A DNA stretch of 64,000 nt from Streptomyces sp. KMM 9044 (lineage in GTDB: Bacteria; Actinomycetota; Actinomycetes; Streptomycetales; Streptomycetaceae): positions 1,426,001 through 1,490,000 of the forward strand of contig NZ_CP113910.1 in assembly GCF_024701375.2 (NCBI RefSeq), given 5' to 3'. The position numbers and the translations under genes were made by a program. Shown one piece after another: positions 47,574 through 55,433 of the stretch; position 1 is the stretch's first letter, and the number at the start of each line of letters is the position of its first letter. The notes below the pieces were generated by a model that was not told the DNA's origin, ran no database searches, and saw only the letters and a list, made by a program, of their open reading frames with translations.

Positions 47574-48478
47574 AGCATCAGCTCCGATCGGCGGCGGGGG
47601 TTGATCCGTTCCCGCCACACTCCGGCGAGTCCGGCGATGGCGAGGGTGGGGATGATCAGGAACAGGCCGGGGAAAAGGGTGGGCCACCACTGGCCTGCGA
47701 GCAGGGTGCCGCGGGCGCCCTGGATGAGGGTGCCGAGGCTGGCGGTGTGGGTGGGCAGGCCGAGGCCGAGGAAGGACAGCGCCGATTCGTGCCACATGGC
47801 GTGCGGGATCATCAGGACGGCGGCGAGTCCCGCCTGCGGCAGTACTCCGGGGAGCAGGTGGCGCAGGACGACCCGCCGGCGGGAGGCGCCGCCGGAGACG
47901 GCCGCGTCGATGTACGGGCGGGAGCGCAGGGAGAGGACCTCGGCGCGGACGATGCGGGCGGTGGACAGCCAGTGGGTGGCGGCGACCGACACCACCACCG
48001 GCCAGACGCCCGGCCGGAACATGGCGACGATGAAGATGCCGAGCAGCAGGTGCGGGACGGAGGAGATGGTGTCGACCAGGCGCATGACGAGGCGGTCGAC
48101 CCAGCCGCCGAGTGCTCCGGCGGTGGCTCCGACAGCGGTGCCGATCACGGTGGCGGTGAGTGCCGCCACGACTCCGACGAGCAGGGAGACCCGCAGGCCG
48201 TAGACACAGCGCAGCAGCAGGTCGCGGCCCACGTCGTCGGTGCCGAAGGGGTGGGCCCAGCTCGGCGGGAGGAGCTTCGAGGCGAGGTCGACGGCCTGCT
48301 GGTCGAGCTGGACCAGCGGCGGGACGAGCAGGACCGCGAGGGCCGTGAGGCCGACCAGGGTGGCGGAGACGCGCAGGCGCAGGGTGTGGGTGGAGCGGCG
48401 TGCGGTGCCGCGTGAGCGCCACCCGGCCCCCGCCGCGGGTACGGTCGCGCCGGCCTTCTCGACGGTGGTGTCAGTCAT
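47570..48478 (-). CDS. nikC: ABC transporter permease, NikC/DppC type
   Basis: 302 residues from ATG at 48478. An N-terminal helix (TLVGLTALAVLLVPPLV), HPFGTDDVGRDLLLRCVYG (the DppC/NikC signature), five more membrane segments, and the EAA loop YIDAAVSGGASRRRVVLRHLLP facing the ATPases. It ends in VWRERINPRRR. Six bases separate its start from the nikB stop region. It forms the membrane channel with NikB. Confidence 0.86.
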   Translation of the reverse strand: MTDTTVEKAGATVPAAGAGWRSRGTARRSTHTLRLRVSATLVGLTALAVLLVPPLVQLDQQAVDLASKLLPPSWAHPFGTDDVGRDLLLRCVYGLRVSLLVGVVAALTATVIGTAVGATAGALGGWVDRLVMRLVDTISSVPHLLLGIFIVAMFRPGVWPVVVSVAATHWLSTARIVRAEVLSLRSRPYIDAAVSGGASRRRVVLRHLLPGVLPQAGLAAVLMIPHAMWHESALSFLGLGLPTHTASLGTLIQGARGTLLAGQWWPTLFPGLFLIIPTLAIAGLAGVWRERINPRRRSELML

Positions 48479-48483
48479 CGGAA

Positions 48484-49476
48484 TCACATCTCACTGAGCT
48501 TCACCCTCGGGTCGGTCAGTCCGTACAGGAGGTCCGCCAGGAGGTTCCCGGCGAGGACGGCGGCGGTGGCGAGGGTCGTCAGCGCGGCCAGGAGCGGGAA
48601 GTCGACGGCGGTGGCCGCCTCGACGGTGGCGGCGGCGATGCCGGGCCAGCTGAAGACGGTCTCCACCAGCAGGGCGCCGGTGATGAGTTCGGGTACGCGG
48701 GAGCCGATCAGGGTGAGGACGGGCAGGAGTCCTGAGCGCAGGGCGTGGCCGAGCAGGACGGTGCGTTCGCCGAGGCCGCGGGCGCGGGCGCCGCGTACGG
48801 GGTCCTCCGCGAGGGCGTCGCCGACGCCTTGGCGTACGTACAGCGTGAACCAGGGGAGCTGGGAGAGGGCGAGGACGCCGGCGGGGAGGATCAGGTGGTG
48901 TGCGACCTGTCCGGCGGTGACGTGTTCGCTGCCGGTGTCGGTGAGGCCGCCGGCGGGGAGGACGTCGAGTTGGAGGGCGAACAGCCAGACGGCGAGCAGG
49001 GCGGTCCAGAAGACCGGTGCGGCCTCCAGGGAGTACGCGAGGGAGGTGACCGTGCGGTCGAGGGGTGAGCCGGGGCGTCGGGCGGCGAGCACGCCGAGCA
49101 GGGTGCCGAGCAGGACGGCGACGGCGAACGCGGCGGTGCACAGCAGCGTGGACCACACGATCCGCTCGCCGATGGCCTCGGCGACCGGTTGGCGCAGCAC
49201 GCTGGACTGGCCGAGGTCGCCGGTGACGGCGGAGGTCAGCCATTCCCACCACTGGGCGGCGAAGGGGCGGTCCACGCCGAGGTTCTCGCGGAGCCGGTCG
49301 AGGGTCTCCTGGTCGGCGCCGAGGGCGGCGGTGCCGGCGTAGGCCTTGACGGGGTCGAAGGGGGAGGCGGCGGCGATGGCGAAGACGCCGAAGGTGACGA
49401 CGAGGAGGACGGGCACGGCGAGCAGGGCCCGCCGTGCCACGAGGCGGGCCATGGGGCCCCAGGGCAGTGGGGTCAC
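48484..49476 (-). CDS. nikB: ABC transporter permease, NikB/DppB type
   Basis: 330 residues from GTG at 49476, which overlaps the nikA stop (GTGA). This was preferred to an upstream ATG inside nikA. Six membrane segments, beginning ALLAVPVLLVVTFGVFAIAA. DppB/NikB motifs: LGVDRPFAAQWWEWL, GDLGQSSVLRQPV, the EAA-type loop YVRQGVGDALAEDPVRGARA, and the late GALLVETVFSWPGI. It ends in LLYGLTDPRVKLSEM. It is the partner of NikC. Confidence 0.86.
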   Translation of the reverse strand: MTPLPWGPMARLVARRALLAVPVLLVVTFGVFAIAAASPFDPVKAYAGTAALGADQETLDRLRENLGVDRPFAAQWWEWLTSAVTGDLGQSSVLRQPVAEAIGERIVWSTLLCTAAFAVAVLLGTLLGVLAARRPGSPLDRTVTSLAYSLEAAPVFWTALLAVWLFALQLDVLPAGGLTDTGSEHVTAGQVAHHLILPAGVLALSQLPWFTLYVRQGVGDALAEDPVRGARARGLGERTVLLGHALRSGLLPVLTLIGSRVPELITGALLVETVFSWPGIAAATVEAATAVDFPLLAALTTLATAAVLAGNLLADLLYGLTDPRVKLSEM

Positions 49477-51089
49477 TTCTTGGGCTGCCAGTTCTCGGCG
49501 TTCCACCAGGGGCCGCTGGCGAAGCCGTGCTCGTGCGGTTCGACCTGGGTGGTGAGTCCGTCCCAGCGGTCGGCGAGGACGTAGAGGTGGTCGATGTGGG
49601 TGAGGAAGGTGTAGCCGGGGTTCTTGACGAGTTCACGCTGGAGGTCGTCGTAGGCGGCCTTGCGGTCCTCGGGGTCCTGGCTGCGGCGGCCGGTGTCGAG
49701 GGCCTCGTCGACGGCGGGGTTGTCGTAGCGGGCCATGTTGTTGAAGCCGTCACCGGCGAGGGAGGAGTGCAGGAGGGTGTAGAGGCCGAAGTCGGGGTCG
49801 CCGGTGCTGCCGAAGCCGGCGAGGACGGCGTCCTTGCCCATCCGGGGTTCGATGACCTCCCAGGTGGCGCCCTCGACCTTGACGTCGATGCCGGCCTTCT
49901 TGGCGTCGGAGGCGTAGGCGAGGGCGTGGTCCTGGCGGACCTTGTCGCCGGAGGGGTAGAAGAGAGTGAAGCCGGCCCGGACGCCGTCCTTGGCGCGGAT
50001 GCCTTCCTCGCCGTCCCCGCCGGTCTTCCAGCCGGCCTCGTCGAGGATGCTGCGGGCCTCGTCGAGGTCCTGGGGGCGTTCGACGTCCTTGGTGTACCAG
50101 GGGTCGTCCAGGGGCAGCGGGCCGTAGGCGGGGCGGCCGGCTCCGTCGAGGATCTTGTCGACCATGGCCTCGCGGTCCACGGCGAGGTCGAGGGCGCGGC
50201 GGATCGCGGTGTCGCCGGTGACCTCGTTCGCGGTGGGGAGAGTGACGGCACGGAAGTCGTAGGAGGTGGCCTGGTGGGTCTTGAGGCCGTCGTCGTTCTT
50301 GAAGGTGGCGGCGAGGTTGGGCGGGAGGGTCGCGCCGTCGAGGTCGCCGGAGCGCAGGCGGGTGGCGCGGACGTCGTCGTCGGCGATGACCGCCATGGTG
50401 AGCTTTTTCACCTTCGGGGCGCCGCCCCAGTAGTCCGGGTTCGCCTTGAAGGTGAGCTTCTCGCCCTTGCTCCAGCCGGTGAGGACGTACGGTCCGGTGC
50501 CGACCGGCTCGGTGTTGAAGGCGCCGGTGTTGGGATCCTGCCCGGCGGTGATGTGCTCGGGGACGATGGGCAGGACGGTGCGGGCGGCGAAGGCCGCGTA
50601 CGGGTACTTGAGGGTGAAGACGACCTTGTCGTCGCCGCCCGCGCGGACCTTCTCGACGGCGTCCAGTTCGCTCTTGGCGGTGTTGTTGGTCTTGTCGTCG
50701 AGCACCGTTTCGTACGTGTGGACGACGTCCTCGGCGGTGAGGGGTTCGCCGTCGCTGAACGTCACGCCGGAGCGCAGGGTGTAGGTGTAGGTGCGGCCGT
50801 CGTCGCCGATCTCGGGCAGGGCCTTCGCCAGGGCGGGCTCGAGTTCCAGGTCTGCGTCCCGGGCCAGCAGCCCGTCGAAGATCTTGGAGTTGCCGTCCTT
50901 GCCGTAGCCGAGCAGGGGGCTGAGGGTGTCGGGTTCGGAGGGAACGCCGATCACCACGGACTCGGCGGACCCGCCGCCGTGCACACCGGCGTCCGAGCCG
51001 CCGGTCGGCGCCGAGCAGGCGGCGGCCAGCGCGAGCGCGGCGGCCGTGGTCGCCGTGCCGGTGGTACGCCGTATTCGTCGGGTCGTCAT
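49473..51089 (-). CDS. nikA: Nickel-type ABC importer solute-binding lipoprotein (SBP family 5)
   Basis: 538 residues. A lipoprotein signal, Arg-rich and then LALAAAC with the lipidated Cys at 25. Then the SBP_bac_5 fold: SEPDTLSPLLGYGKDGNSKI, YTLRSGVTFSDGEPLTAEDV, AVGTGPYVLTGWSKG, ANPDYWGGAPKVKKL, IRRALDLAVDREAMVDKIL. It ends in GPWWNAENWQPKK. The nickel assignment comes from the Nur-like box 35 bases upstream and the gene set; the family also contains peptide binders. It is first of five tightly coupled genes. Confidence 0.85.
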   Translation of the reverse strand: MTTRRIRRTTGTATTAAALALAAACSAPTGGSDAGVHGGGSAESVVIGVPSEPDTLSPLLGYGKDGNSKIFDGLLARDADLELEPALAKALPEIGDDGRTYTYTLRSGVTFSDGEPLTAEDVVHTYETVLDDKTNNTAKSELDAVEKVRAGGDDKVVFTLKYPYAAFAARTVLPIVPEHITAGQDPNTGAFNTEPVGTGPYVLTGWSKGEKLTFKANPDYWGGAPKVKKLTMAVIADDDVRATRLRSGDLDGATLPPNLAATFKNDDGLKTHQATSYDFRAVTLPTANEVTGDTAIRRALDLAVDREAMVDKILDGAGRPAYGPLPLDDPWYTKDVERPQDLDEARSILDEAGWKTGGDGEEGIRAKDGVRAGFTLFYPSGDKVRQDHALAYASDAKKAGIDVKVEGATWEVIEPRMGKDAVLAGFGSTGDPDFGLYTLLHSSLAGDGFNNMARYDNPAVDEALDTGRRSQDPEDRKAAYDDLQRELVKNPGYTFLTHIDHLYVLADRWDGLTTQVEPHEHGFASGPWWNAENWQPKK

Positions 51090-51123
51090 CGAACCTCACA
51101 CCTCTGCTGACTGGAATTCGTTG

Positions 51124-51140
51124 TTGCATATTAATTGCAG
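51124..51140 (-). promoter_or_regulatory. Nur-like operator upstream of nikA
   Basis: TTGCAT-N5-TTGCAG fits the Streptomyces Nur box (tTGCaa-N5-ttGCAA), the site of the nickel-responsive Fur-family repressor. The dyad extends outward (TTGT...GCAA). It lies 35 bases upstream of the nikA start, in the promoter zone, so the nik operon should be repressed when nickel is sufficient. Confidence 0.75.
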
Positions 51141-51319
51141 CAAGGTTCTGCCCAGGGCCCCGGCCCCTCATGCCGACGTTTCGGGGAACAGCGGCGCCGG
51201 GGTGCCGCCCTTGTCATCGGCGTGCGTCGGGTGTCAAGGCCGCAGGTGTGCGCCGGGGTGCGAGCTGTGCAGCGCCGTCCGCGCGCCGCGGCACCTGCTT
51301 GTCACCGGGCCGGAGCCGG

Positions 51320-51515
51320 TCTACTGTCGCCACGCCTTGGTGAACGGGAAATCCGGTGCGATACCGGTGCGGCCCTCGCCACTGTGATCGGGAAGTCCGG
51401 CTCCGGCCCCTGGTCCTGTCCCCGACAGGACCGACGGGCAGCCACTGGGTCCCCCTGGGACCCGGGAAGGCGGAGTTCGGGCGGTGGTACCCGTCAGCCA
51501 GGAGACCGGCCAAGG
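51320..51515 (+). ncRNA. Cobalamin riboswitch upstream of cbiM
   Basis: The conserved core is readable: CTTGGTGAACGGGAAATCCG, CCGGTGCGGCCCTCGCCACT then GTGATC, an internal hairpin GGTCCTGTC/GACAGGACC, GCCACTGGG, CGGGAAGGCG, and the B12 box GTCAGCCAGGAGACCGGCC at 51493-51511. The order and spacing are those of adenosylcobalamin riboswitches. It ends about 45 bases before the cbiM start, whose ribosome-binding region (GGAGAGGG) could be sequestered. The cobalt importer is expected to be off when B12 is plentiful. Confidence 0.9.
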
Positions 51516-51558
51516 CGCGTCAACCATCCACGAGGTGCTGGAGAGGGTCTGCTGAGTC

Positions 51559-52284
51559 ATGCATATTGCCGAAGGTTTTCTGCCACCGGCGCACGCGGTC
51601 GCCTGGGGTGCCGCGGCGACGCCGTTCGTCGTCCACGGCGCCCGGTCACTCATCCGTGACGTCAGGGAACATCCCGAGAGCACGCTGTTGCTCGGCGCCT
51701 CGGGAGCGTTCACCTTCGTTCTGTCCGCGCTGAAACTCCCCTCGGTTACCGGGAGTTGTTCCCATCCCACCGGCACCGGGCTGGGCGCCATCCTGTTCCG
51801 GCCGCCGGTCATGGCGGTGCTGGGCACCATCACCCTGCTGTTCCAGGCCCTGTTGCTCGCCCATGGCGGGCTGACCACGCTGGGCGCCAACGTCTTCTCC
51901 ATGGCGGTGGTCGGGCCGTGGGCGGGGTACGGCGTGTACCGGCTGGCCCGGCGGTACGGGGCGCCGCTGATGGCGGCGGTGTTCTGCGGCGCGTTCGTCG
52001 CCGACCTGTCCACGTACTGCGTCACCAGCGCGCAACTGGCGCTCGCCTTCCCCGATCCGGGGAGCGGGTTCCTGGGCGCGCTCGGGAAGTTCGGCTCCAT
52101 CTTCGCCGTCACGCAGCTCCCGCTCGCGGTGAGCGAGGGGCTGCTGACCGTGCTGGTGATGCGCCTGCTGGTGCAGTCCAGCAGGGGTGAACTGACCCGT
52201 CTCGGCGTGCTGGTGGCCAAAGCCGCCCGCAACAGGCCTGCCTCGTCGGCGACGGCGGGTACGGAATCGGAGGTGGCGCGATGA
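51559..52284 (+). CDS. cbiM: ECF cobalt transporter S component CbiM
   Basis: 241 residues. It starts MHIAEGF; in CbiM/NikM the metal is bound by the very N-terminal Met1-His2 backbone and a second His, here in the [15 protein letters not shown] loop. Seven membrane segments follow. It is first of a cbiMNQO operon, overlapping cbiN by four bases. It captures Co2+, or Ni2+ in related proteins. The upstream cobalamin riboswitch supports cobalt. Confidence 0.93.
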   Translation: MHIAEGFLPPAHAVAWGAAATPFVVHGARSLIRDVREHPESTLLLGASGAFTFVLSALKLPSVTGSCSHPTGTGLGAILFRPPVMAVLGTITLLFQALLLAHGGLTTLGANVFSMAVVGPWAGYGVYRLARRYGAPLMAAVFCGAFVADLSTYCVTSAQLALAFPDPGSGFLGALGKFGSIFAVTQLPLAVSEGLLTVLVMRLLVQSSRGELTRLGVLVAKAARNRPASSATAGTESEVAR

Positions 52285-52691
52285 CCAGGAACGCGAAGAT
52301 CAACTCGCTGCTGCTGCTCGCCGTGGCCGCGCTCGCGGTGCTGCCGCTGGCGCTCGGGCTCGGCGACCACAAGGAGGAGCCGTTCGCCGGTGCGGACGGT
52401 GAGGCTCAGACCGCGATCACCGAGATCGAACCCGACTACGAGCCGTGGTTCTCGCCGCTGTACGAACCCCCGTCCGGTGAGATCGAGTCGGGGCTGTTCG
52501 CCCTCCAGGCCGCCGGCGGCGCGGGGGTCCTGGCGTACTGCTTCGGGGTGCGGCGCGGGCGGCGGCAGGGTGCGGAGCGGGCACGGGAGCAGCAGTCGGC
52601 GGCCGGCACCGGACCGGGCTCCGGCACCGGCACCGGCACCGGCTCCGGCTCCGGCTCCGGTGAAGCGGTCTCCCCCGGGCCCCGGGCCTGA
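52281..52691 (+). CDS. cbiN: ECF cobalt transporter accessory protein CbiN
   Basis: 136 residues. An N-terminal helix ([18 protein letters not shown]), the CbiN signature [12 protein letters not shown] with [20 protein letters not shown], and a second helix ([20 protein letters not shown]). The tail after residue 95 is an unusual low-complexity extension of Gly-Thr/Gly-Ser pairs ([15 protein letters not shown]), encoded by GGC-xCC hexamers. CbiN helps load metal into CbiM. Its start overlaps the cbiM stop. Confidence 0.9.
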   Translation: MTRNAKINSLLLLAVAALAVLPLALGLGDHKEEPFAGADGEAQTAITEIEPDYEPWFSPLYEPPSGEIESGLFALQAAGGAGVLAYCFGVRRGRRQGAERAREQQSAAGTGPGSGTGTGTGSGSGSGEAVSPGPRA

Positions 52692-52697
52692 TCGCGC

Positions 52698-53447
52698 GTG
52701 CTGCCGATCGACGTGGCGGCGCACAGCAGTCGCTGGCGCCGCCGTCATCCGGTGGACAAGGCCGTGCTCGGACTGGGGCTCACCGTGCTCGCGGTCTCCC
52801 TGCCTCCATGGCCGGGCGCGGCTCTGGTGCTGGTGACCGCGCTCGCGGTGCTGCTGGGCCCGGCGGGGGTGCCGGGCCGGCGGCTGTGGCGTGCCTACCG
52901 GGTACCGCTGGGCTTCTGCGTCACCGGGACGCTCACGCTGCTCGTGCAGGTGGGCGGACCGGACGGGTGGGTGTCACCGGCCCCCGAAGGGCCGCTGCGT
53001 GCAGGCGAGTTGCTGCTGCGCACCTCGGCGGCGTCCCTCGGGGTGCTGCTGTTCGCGTTCACCACGCCGATGTCGGACCTGCTGCCGCGCCTGGTACGGG
53101 CCGGGGTGCCCGCACCCCTGGTGGACGTGGCCCTGGTGACGTACCGCATGAGCTTCCTGCTGCTCGACTCCGTGCGCCGGGTCGGTCAGGCGCAGGCGGC
53201 CCGGCTGGGGCACACCGCCCGGGCGGCGTCGTGGCGTTCGCTGGGCGGGCTCGGCGCGACGGCGTTCGTCCGGTCCTTCGACCGGGCGGCGCGACTGCAG
53301 GCGGGGCTCGCCGGGCGCGGTTACGACGGCACGCTGCGCGTCCTGGTGCCCGAGGCGCGGATCTCCGTACGGTTCACGGCCGTGAGCGTGCTGCTGCTCG
53401 TGACGCTGGCCACCGTCACCCTTCTCCTGGAAAGCCGCATGTCATGA
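52698..53447 (+). CDS. cbiQ: ECF transporter T component CbiQ
   Basis: 249 residues from GTG at 52698. It starts MLPIDVAAHSSRWRRRHPVD, as CbiQ does. Four or five helices, and the coupling motif region with Arg (SFDRAARLQAGLAGRGYDGT, corresponding to the family A-R-G signatures) which contacts CbiO. It ends in two further hydrophobic stretches. The stop overlaps the cbiO start (ATGA). It couples ATP hydrolysis to rotation of CbiM. Confidence 0.9.
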   Translation: MLPIDVAAHSSRWRRRHPVDKAVLGLGLTVLAVSLPPWPGAALVLVTALAVLLGPAGVPGRRLWRAYRVPLGFCVTGTLTLLVQVGGPDGWVSPAPEGPLRAGELLLRTSAASLGVLLFAFTTPMSDLLPRLVRAGVPAPLVDVALVTYRMSFLLLDSVRRVGQAQAARLGHTARAASWRSLGGLGATAFVRSFDRAARLQAGLAGRGYDGTLRVLVPEARISVRFTAVSVLLLVTLATVTLLLESRMS

Positions 53448-54370
53448 GCGATCCCGCACCGAAAGGTCCCGCGCTGGTCGCCCTGCGGGACGCGTCCTTC
53501 GCCTACGAGGACGGCCCGGCCGTACTGAGCGGCCTCGACTTCGAGGTGCGTCAGGGGCGCGCACTCGCGTTGCTGGGCCGCAACGGCAGTGGCAAGACCA
53601 CGTTGATGCGGCTGCTGAGCGGTGGACTGCGGCCGAGCGGCGGTGAGTTGACGGTGGAGGGCCGGCCCGTGCGGTACGACCGCAAGGGACTGACGCGGTT
53701 GCGGACGACGGTGCAGCTGGTGGTGCAGGACCCCGACGACCAGTTGTTCGCGGCGTCCGTGGGGCAGGACGTGTCGTTCGGGCCGCTGAACCTCGGGCTG
53801 TCCGACACGGAGGTGCGGGCGCGGGTCGCACAGGCGCTGGCGGCACTCGACATCACCGCGCTCGCCGAGCGGCCCACCCATCTGCTGTCCTACGGGCAGC
53901 GCAAGCGGGCCGCGATCGCGGGGGCGGTGGCGATGCGGCCCCGTGTCCTGATCCTGGACGAGCCCACCGCGGGCCTCGACCCGGACGGTCAGGAACGGCT
54001 GCTCGCCACCCTCGCCGGACTGCGTGAGCGGGGCACCACGGTCGTCATGGCCACCCACGACGTGGACCTCGCCCTGCGCTGGGCCGACGACGCGGCGCTG
54101 CTCACACCGTCCGGGGTACGTACCGGTCCGGCGGTCGTGATGCTGGCCCGTACGGACCTCCTCGCGGCGGCCGGGCTGCGGCTTCCGTGGGGCATCGCGG
54201 CCGCGCACCTGCTGCGTGCGTGGGGACCGCCGGCCGAGGGGGGTGCCACCCCTCGCACCCCGGAGGAACTGGCAGTGGTGGCCGCGGCCTGCCGGCGGAG
54301 TGCTCCACTCACTGATCGCATCATCCGGAAAATCCCCCTTGCGGGTGATCCCGACGACCCTGCGTCCTGA
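53444..54370 (+). CDS. cbiO: ECF transporter ATPase CbiO
   Basis: 308 residues from ATG at 53444. Walker A LLGRNGSGKTTLMRLL, Q-loop VVQDPDDQLFAASV, signature LLSYGQRKRAAIAGAVAMRP, Walker B VLILDEPTAGLDPDGQ and H-loop VVMATHDVDLALRW are present. The Q-helix typical of ECF ATPases (DDQLF) is clear. The C-terminal 70 residues extend beyond the ATPase fold. Last gene of the operon; a MITE is inserted 28 bases after its stop. Confidence 0.92.
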   Translation: MSDPAPKGPALVALRDASFAYEDGPAVLSGLDFEVRQGRALALLGRNGSGKTTLMRLLSGGLRPSGGELTVEGRPVRYDRKGLTRLRTTVQLVVQDPDDQLFAASVGQDVSFGPLNLGLSDTEVRARVAQALAALDITALAERPTHLLSYGQRKRAAIAGAVAMRPRVLILDEPTAGLDPDGQERLLATLAGLRERGTTVVMATHDVDLALRWADDAALLTPSGVRTGPAVVMLARTDLLAAAGLRLPWGIAAAHLLRAWGPPAEGGATPRTPEELAVVAAACRRSAPLTDRIIRKIPLAGDPDDPAS

Positions 54371-54397
54371 CTCCGCGCGATCACAAAAACGTTCCGC

Positions 54398-54537
54398 GAC
54401 TCTGCTGCGCAATTACCCGGCGTGATGACGCCGTGCCGATACGGCCTTCAGAGCGCGTCGCAGATGCAGGCAGGCCGGGCGCGGCCGAGCCCTGAAAGCA
54501 CGGCACGTGATCGCTCGCCGAATTGAGCAGCAGAGTC
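54398..54537. mobile_element. 140-bp MITE (family copy 2) downstream of cbiO
   Basis: The ends are GACTCTGCTGCGCAATTAC and, read inward from 54537, GACTCTGCTGCTCAATTCGG. They match each other, and they match the element at 27228-27368 in the terminal 18 bases. A perfect 6-bp target duplication TTCCGC flanks it (54392-54397 and 54538-54543). The interior is not similar to copy 1 by eye. It contains no gene. Confidence 0.88.
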
Positions 54538-54748
54538 TTCCGCTACCGCAAAGTCGGCCGAAAAGCAGTCGCCGGGAGGCGGGATGAAGACGTCGAACCG
54601 GCGTCGAAGCGAGGGGCGTTGCGGGTGCGAGGAGCAAGCGGTACCCCTGCTCCAAGCCTCCCGGACACGCTGGTAGCCACCGACATCCTTAACACGCTGC
54701 CATGTTCCACCAGCAAATTCGGGCTCTTCGCTCGCATCTGTGGGTCGG

Positions 54749-55155
54749 TCAGGTGCGGCCGGGTAGTGGTCGGGTGTAACCGGCCAGGCAGAGCAGGATC
54801 ATGGCGCGGAGGGCGGCGACGCTGCGGAAGCCGTAGGCTCGGCGGATCAGCAGGCGGATCTTCGTATGCATGGCCTCCACGCGGGCGTTGGTCAGTGCGC
54901 AGGCCAGGGCGTTGGCGATGTCCGGGCGTCTGGCCCGGGTGGTGCGGGCCGGCTTGACGAACGGGGCGAGGCGGCTGCGGCAGGCCCAGCGAAGCCAGGC
55001 GTCCAGCAGGTACACCCGCTCCGGCCCGCCGGGCGCGAACACTGCCCGCAGTTGCTCCTTGAGCAGGTAGGCGCGGTACAGCGGCTTGTTCGTCTCCTGG
55101 ATCAGTGTGGGCTTCAACTCCTGCTTCCCGGTGAGGTTTTCCGGTTTCTTCCACA
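54749..55155 (-). pseudogene. ISL3-family transposase remnant (C-terminal part)
   Basis: It reads WALWKKPENLTGKQELKPTL, AYLLKEQLRAVFAPGG, LDAWLRWACRSRLAPFVKPA, ANALACALTNARVEAMHTKI and RAYGFRSVAALRAMIL on the minus strand: the last 130 residues of an ISL3 (transposase_12) protein of a different subgroup from the element at 4051-5801. No start, no inverted ends and no N-terminal half. The 54544-54748 stretch to its right has no clear content. Confidence 0.8.
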
Positions 55156-55271
55156 GTGCCCAGGCAGGTGACGGTGGCACCGGCCGGCATGGTGCCGCCA
55201 CTGAGGGAGACCTCGGTGGCCGACTGACGCATGATCATGTGGATGTCGGGCACCTGCTGCGCGGTGGACAT
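55150..55271 (-). pseudogene. 5' fragment of an unknown small protein
   Basis: From ATG at 55271, with an AGGGAGCTTC ribosome-binding sequence, it reads MSTAQQVPDIHMIMRQSATE, then VSLSGGTMPAGATVTCLGT, and then runs into the ISL3 remnant. The Shine-Dalgarno match suggests a real start. It might be the beginning of a short precursor peptide or of a longer gene cut by the ISL3. I do not recognise it. Confidence 0.4.
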
Positions 55272-55332
55272 GAAGCTCCCTGATGAGGTCCAACAACTGA
55301 TGTAGTGCGCAGAGTTATTGATCGTTCATCGG

Positions 55333-55352
55333 CCGGGACAGTCCTGTCCCGG
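55333..55352 (-). terminator. Hairpin downstream of the large ATPase gene
   Basis: CCGGGACAG pairs with CTGTCCCGG across 2 bases, giving a 9-bp stem, about 80 bases after the ATPase stop on the minus strand. Candidate terminator of the three-gene operon. Confidence 0.5.
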
Positions 55353-55433
55353 GTCCTCTCGGGTGCTTGGTGATCGTTGGCCGAAAGTCGCCCTGCGCGA
55401 ACCGCTTCCGGTGCCCCGGATGCCCCGGTCCGG

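Noticed and set aside
46590..48422. A 610-codon frame containing nikD
   Set aside because: Only the last 327 codons (from GTG at 47573) look like protein. The upstream part is Arg/Pro/His noise opposite the permease frame.
46590..51089. Annotating the importer simply as dipeptide (Dpp)
   Set aside because: The proteins alone could be Dpp or Nik. The Nur-like box at 51124-51140 and the neighbouring cobalt importer tip the balance to nickel, with peptide kept as an alternative.
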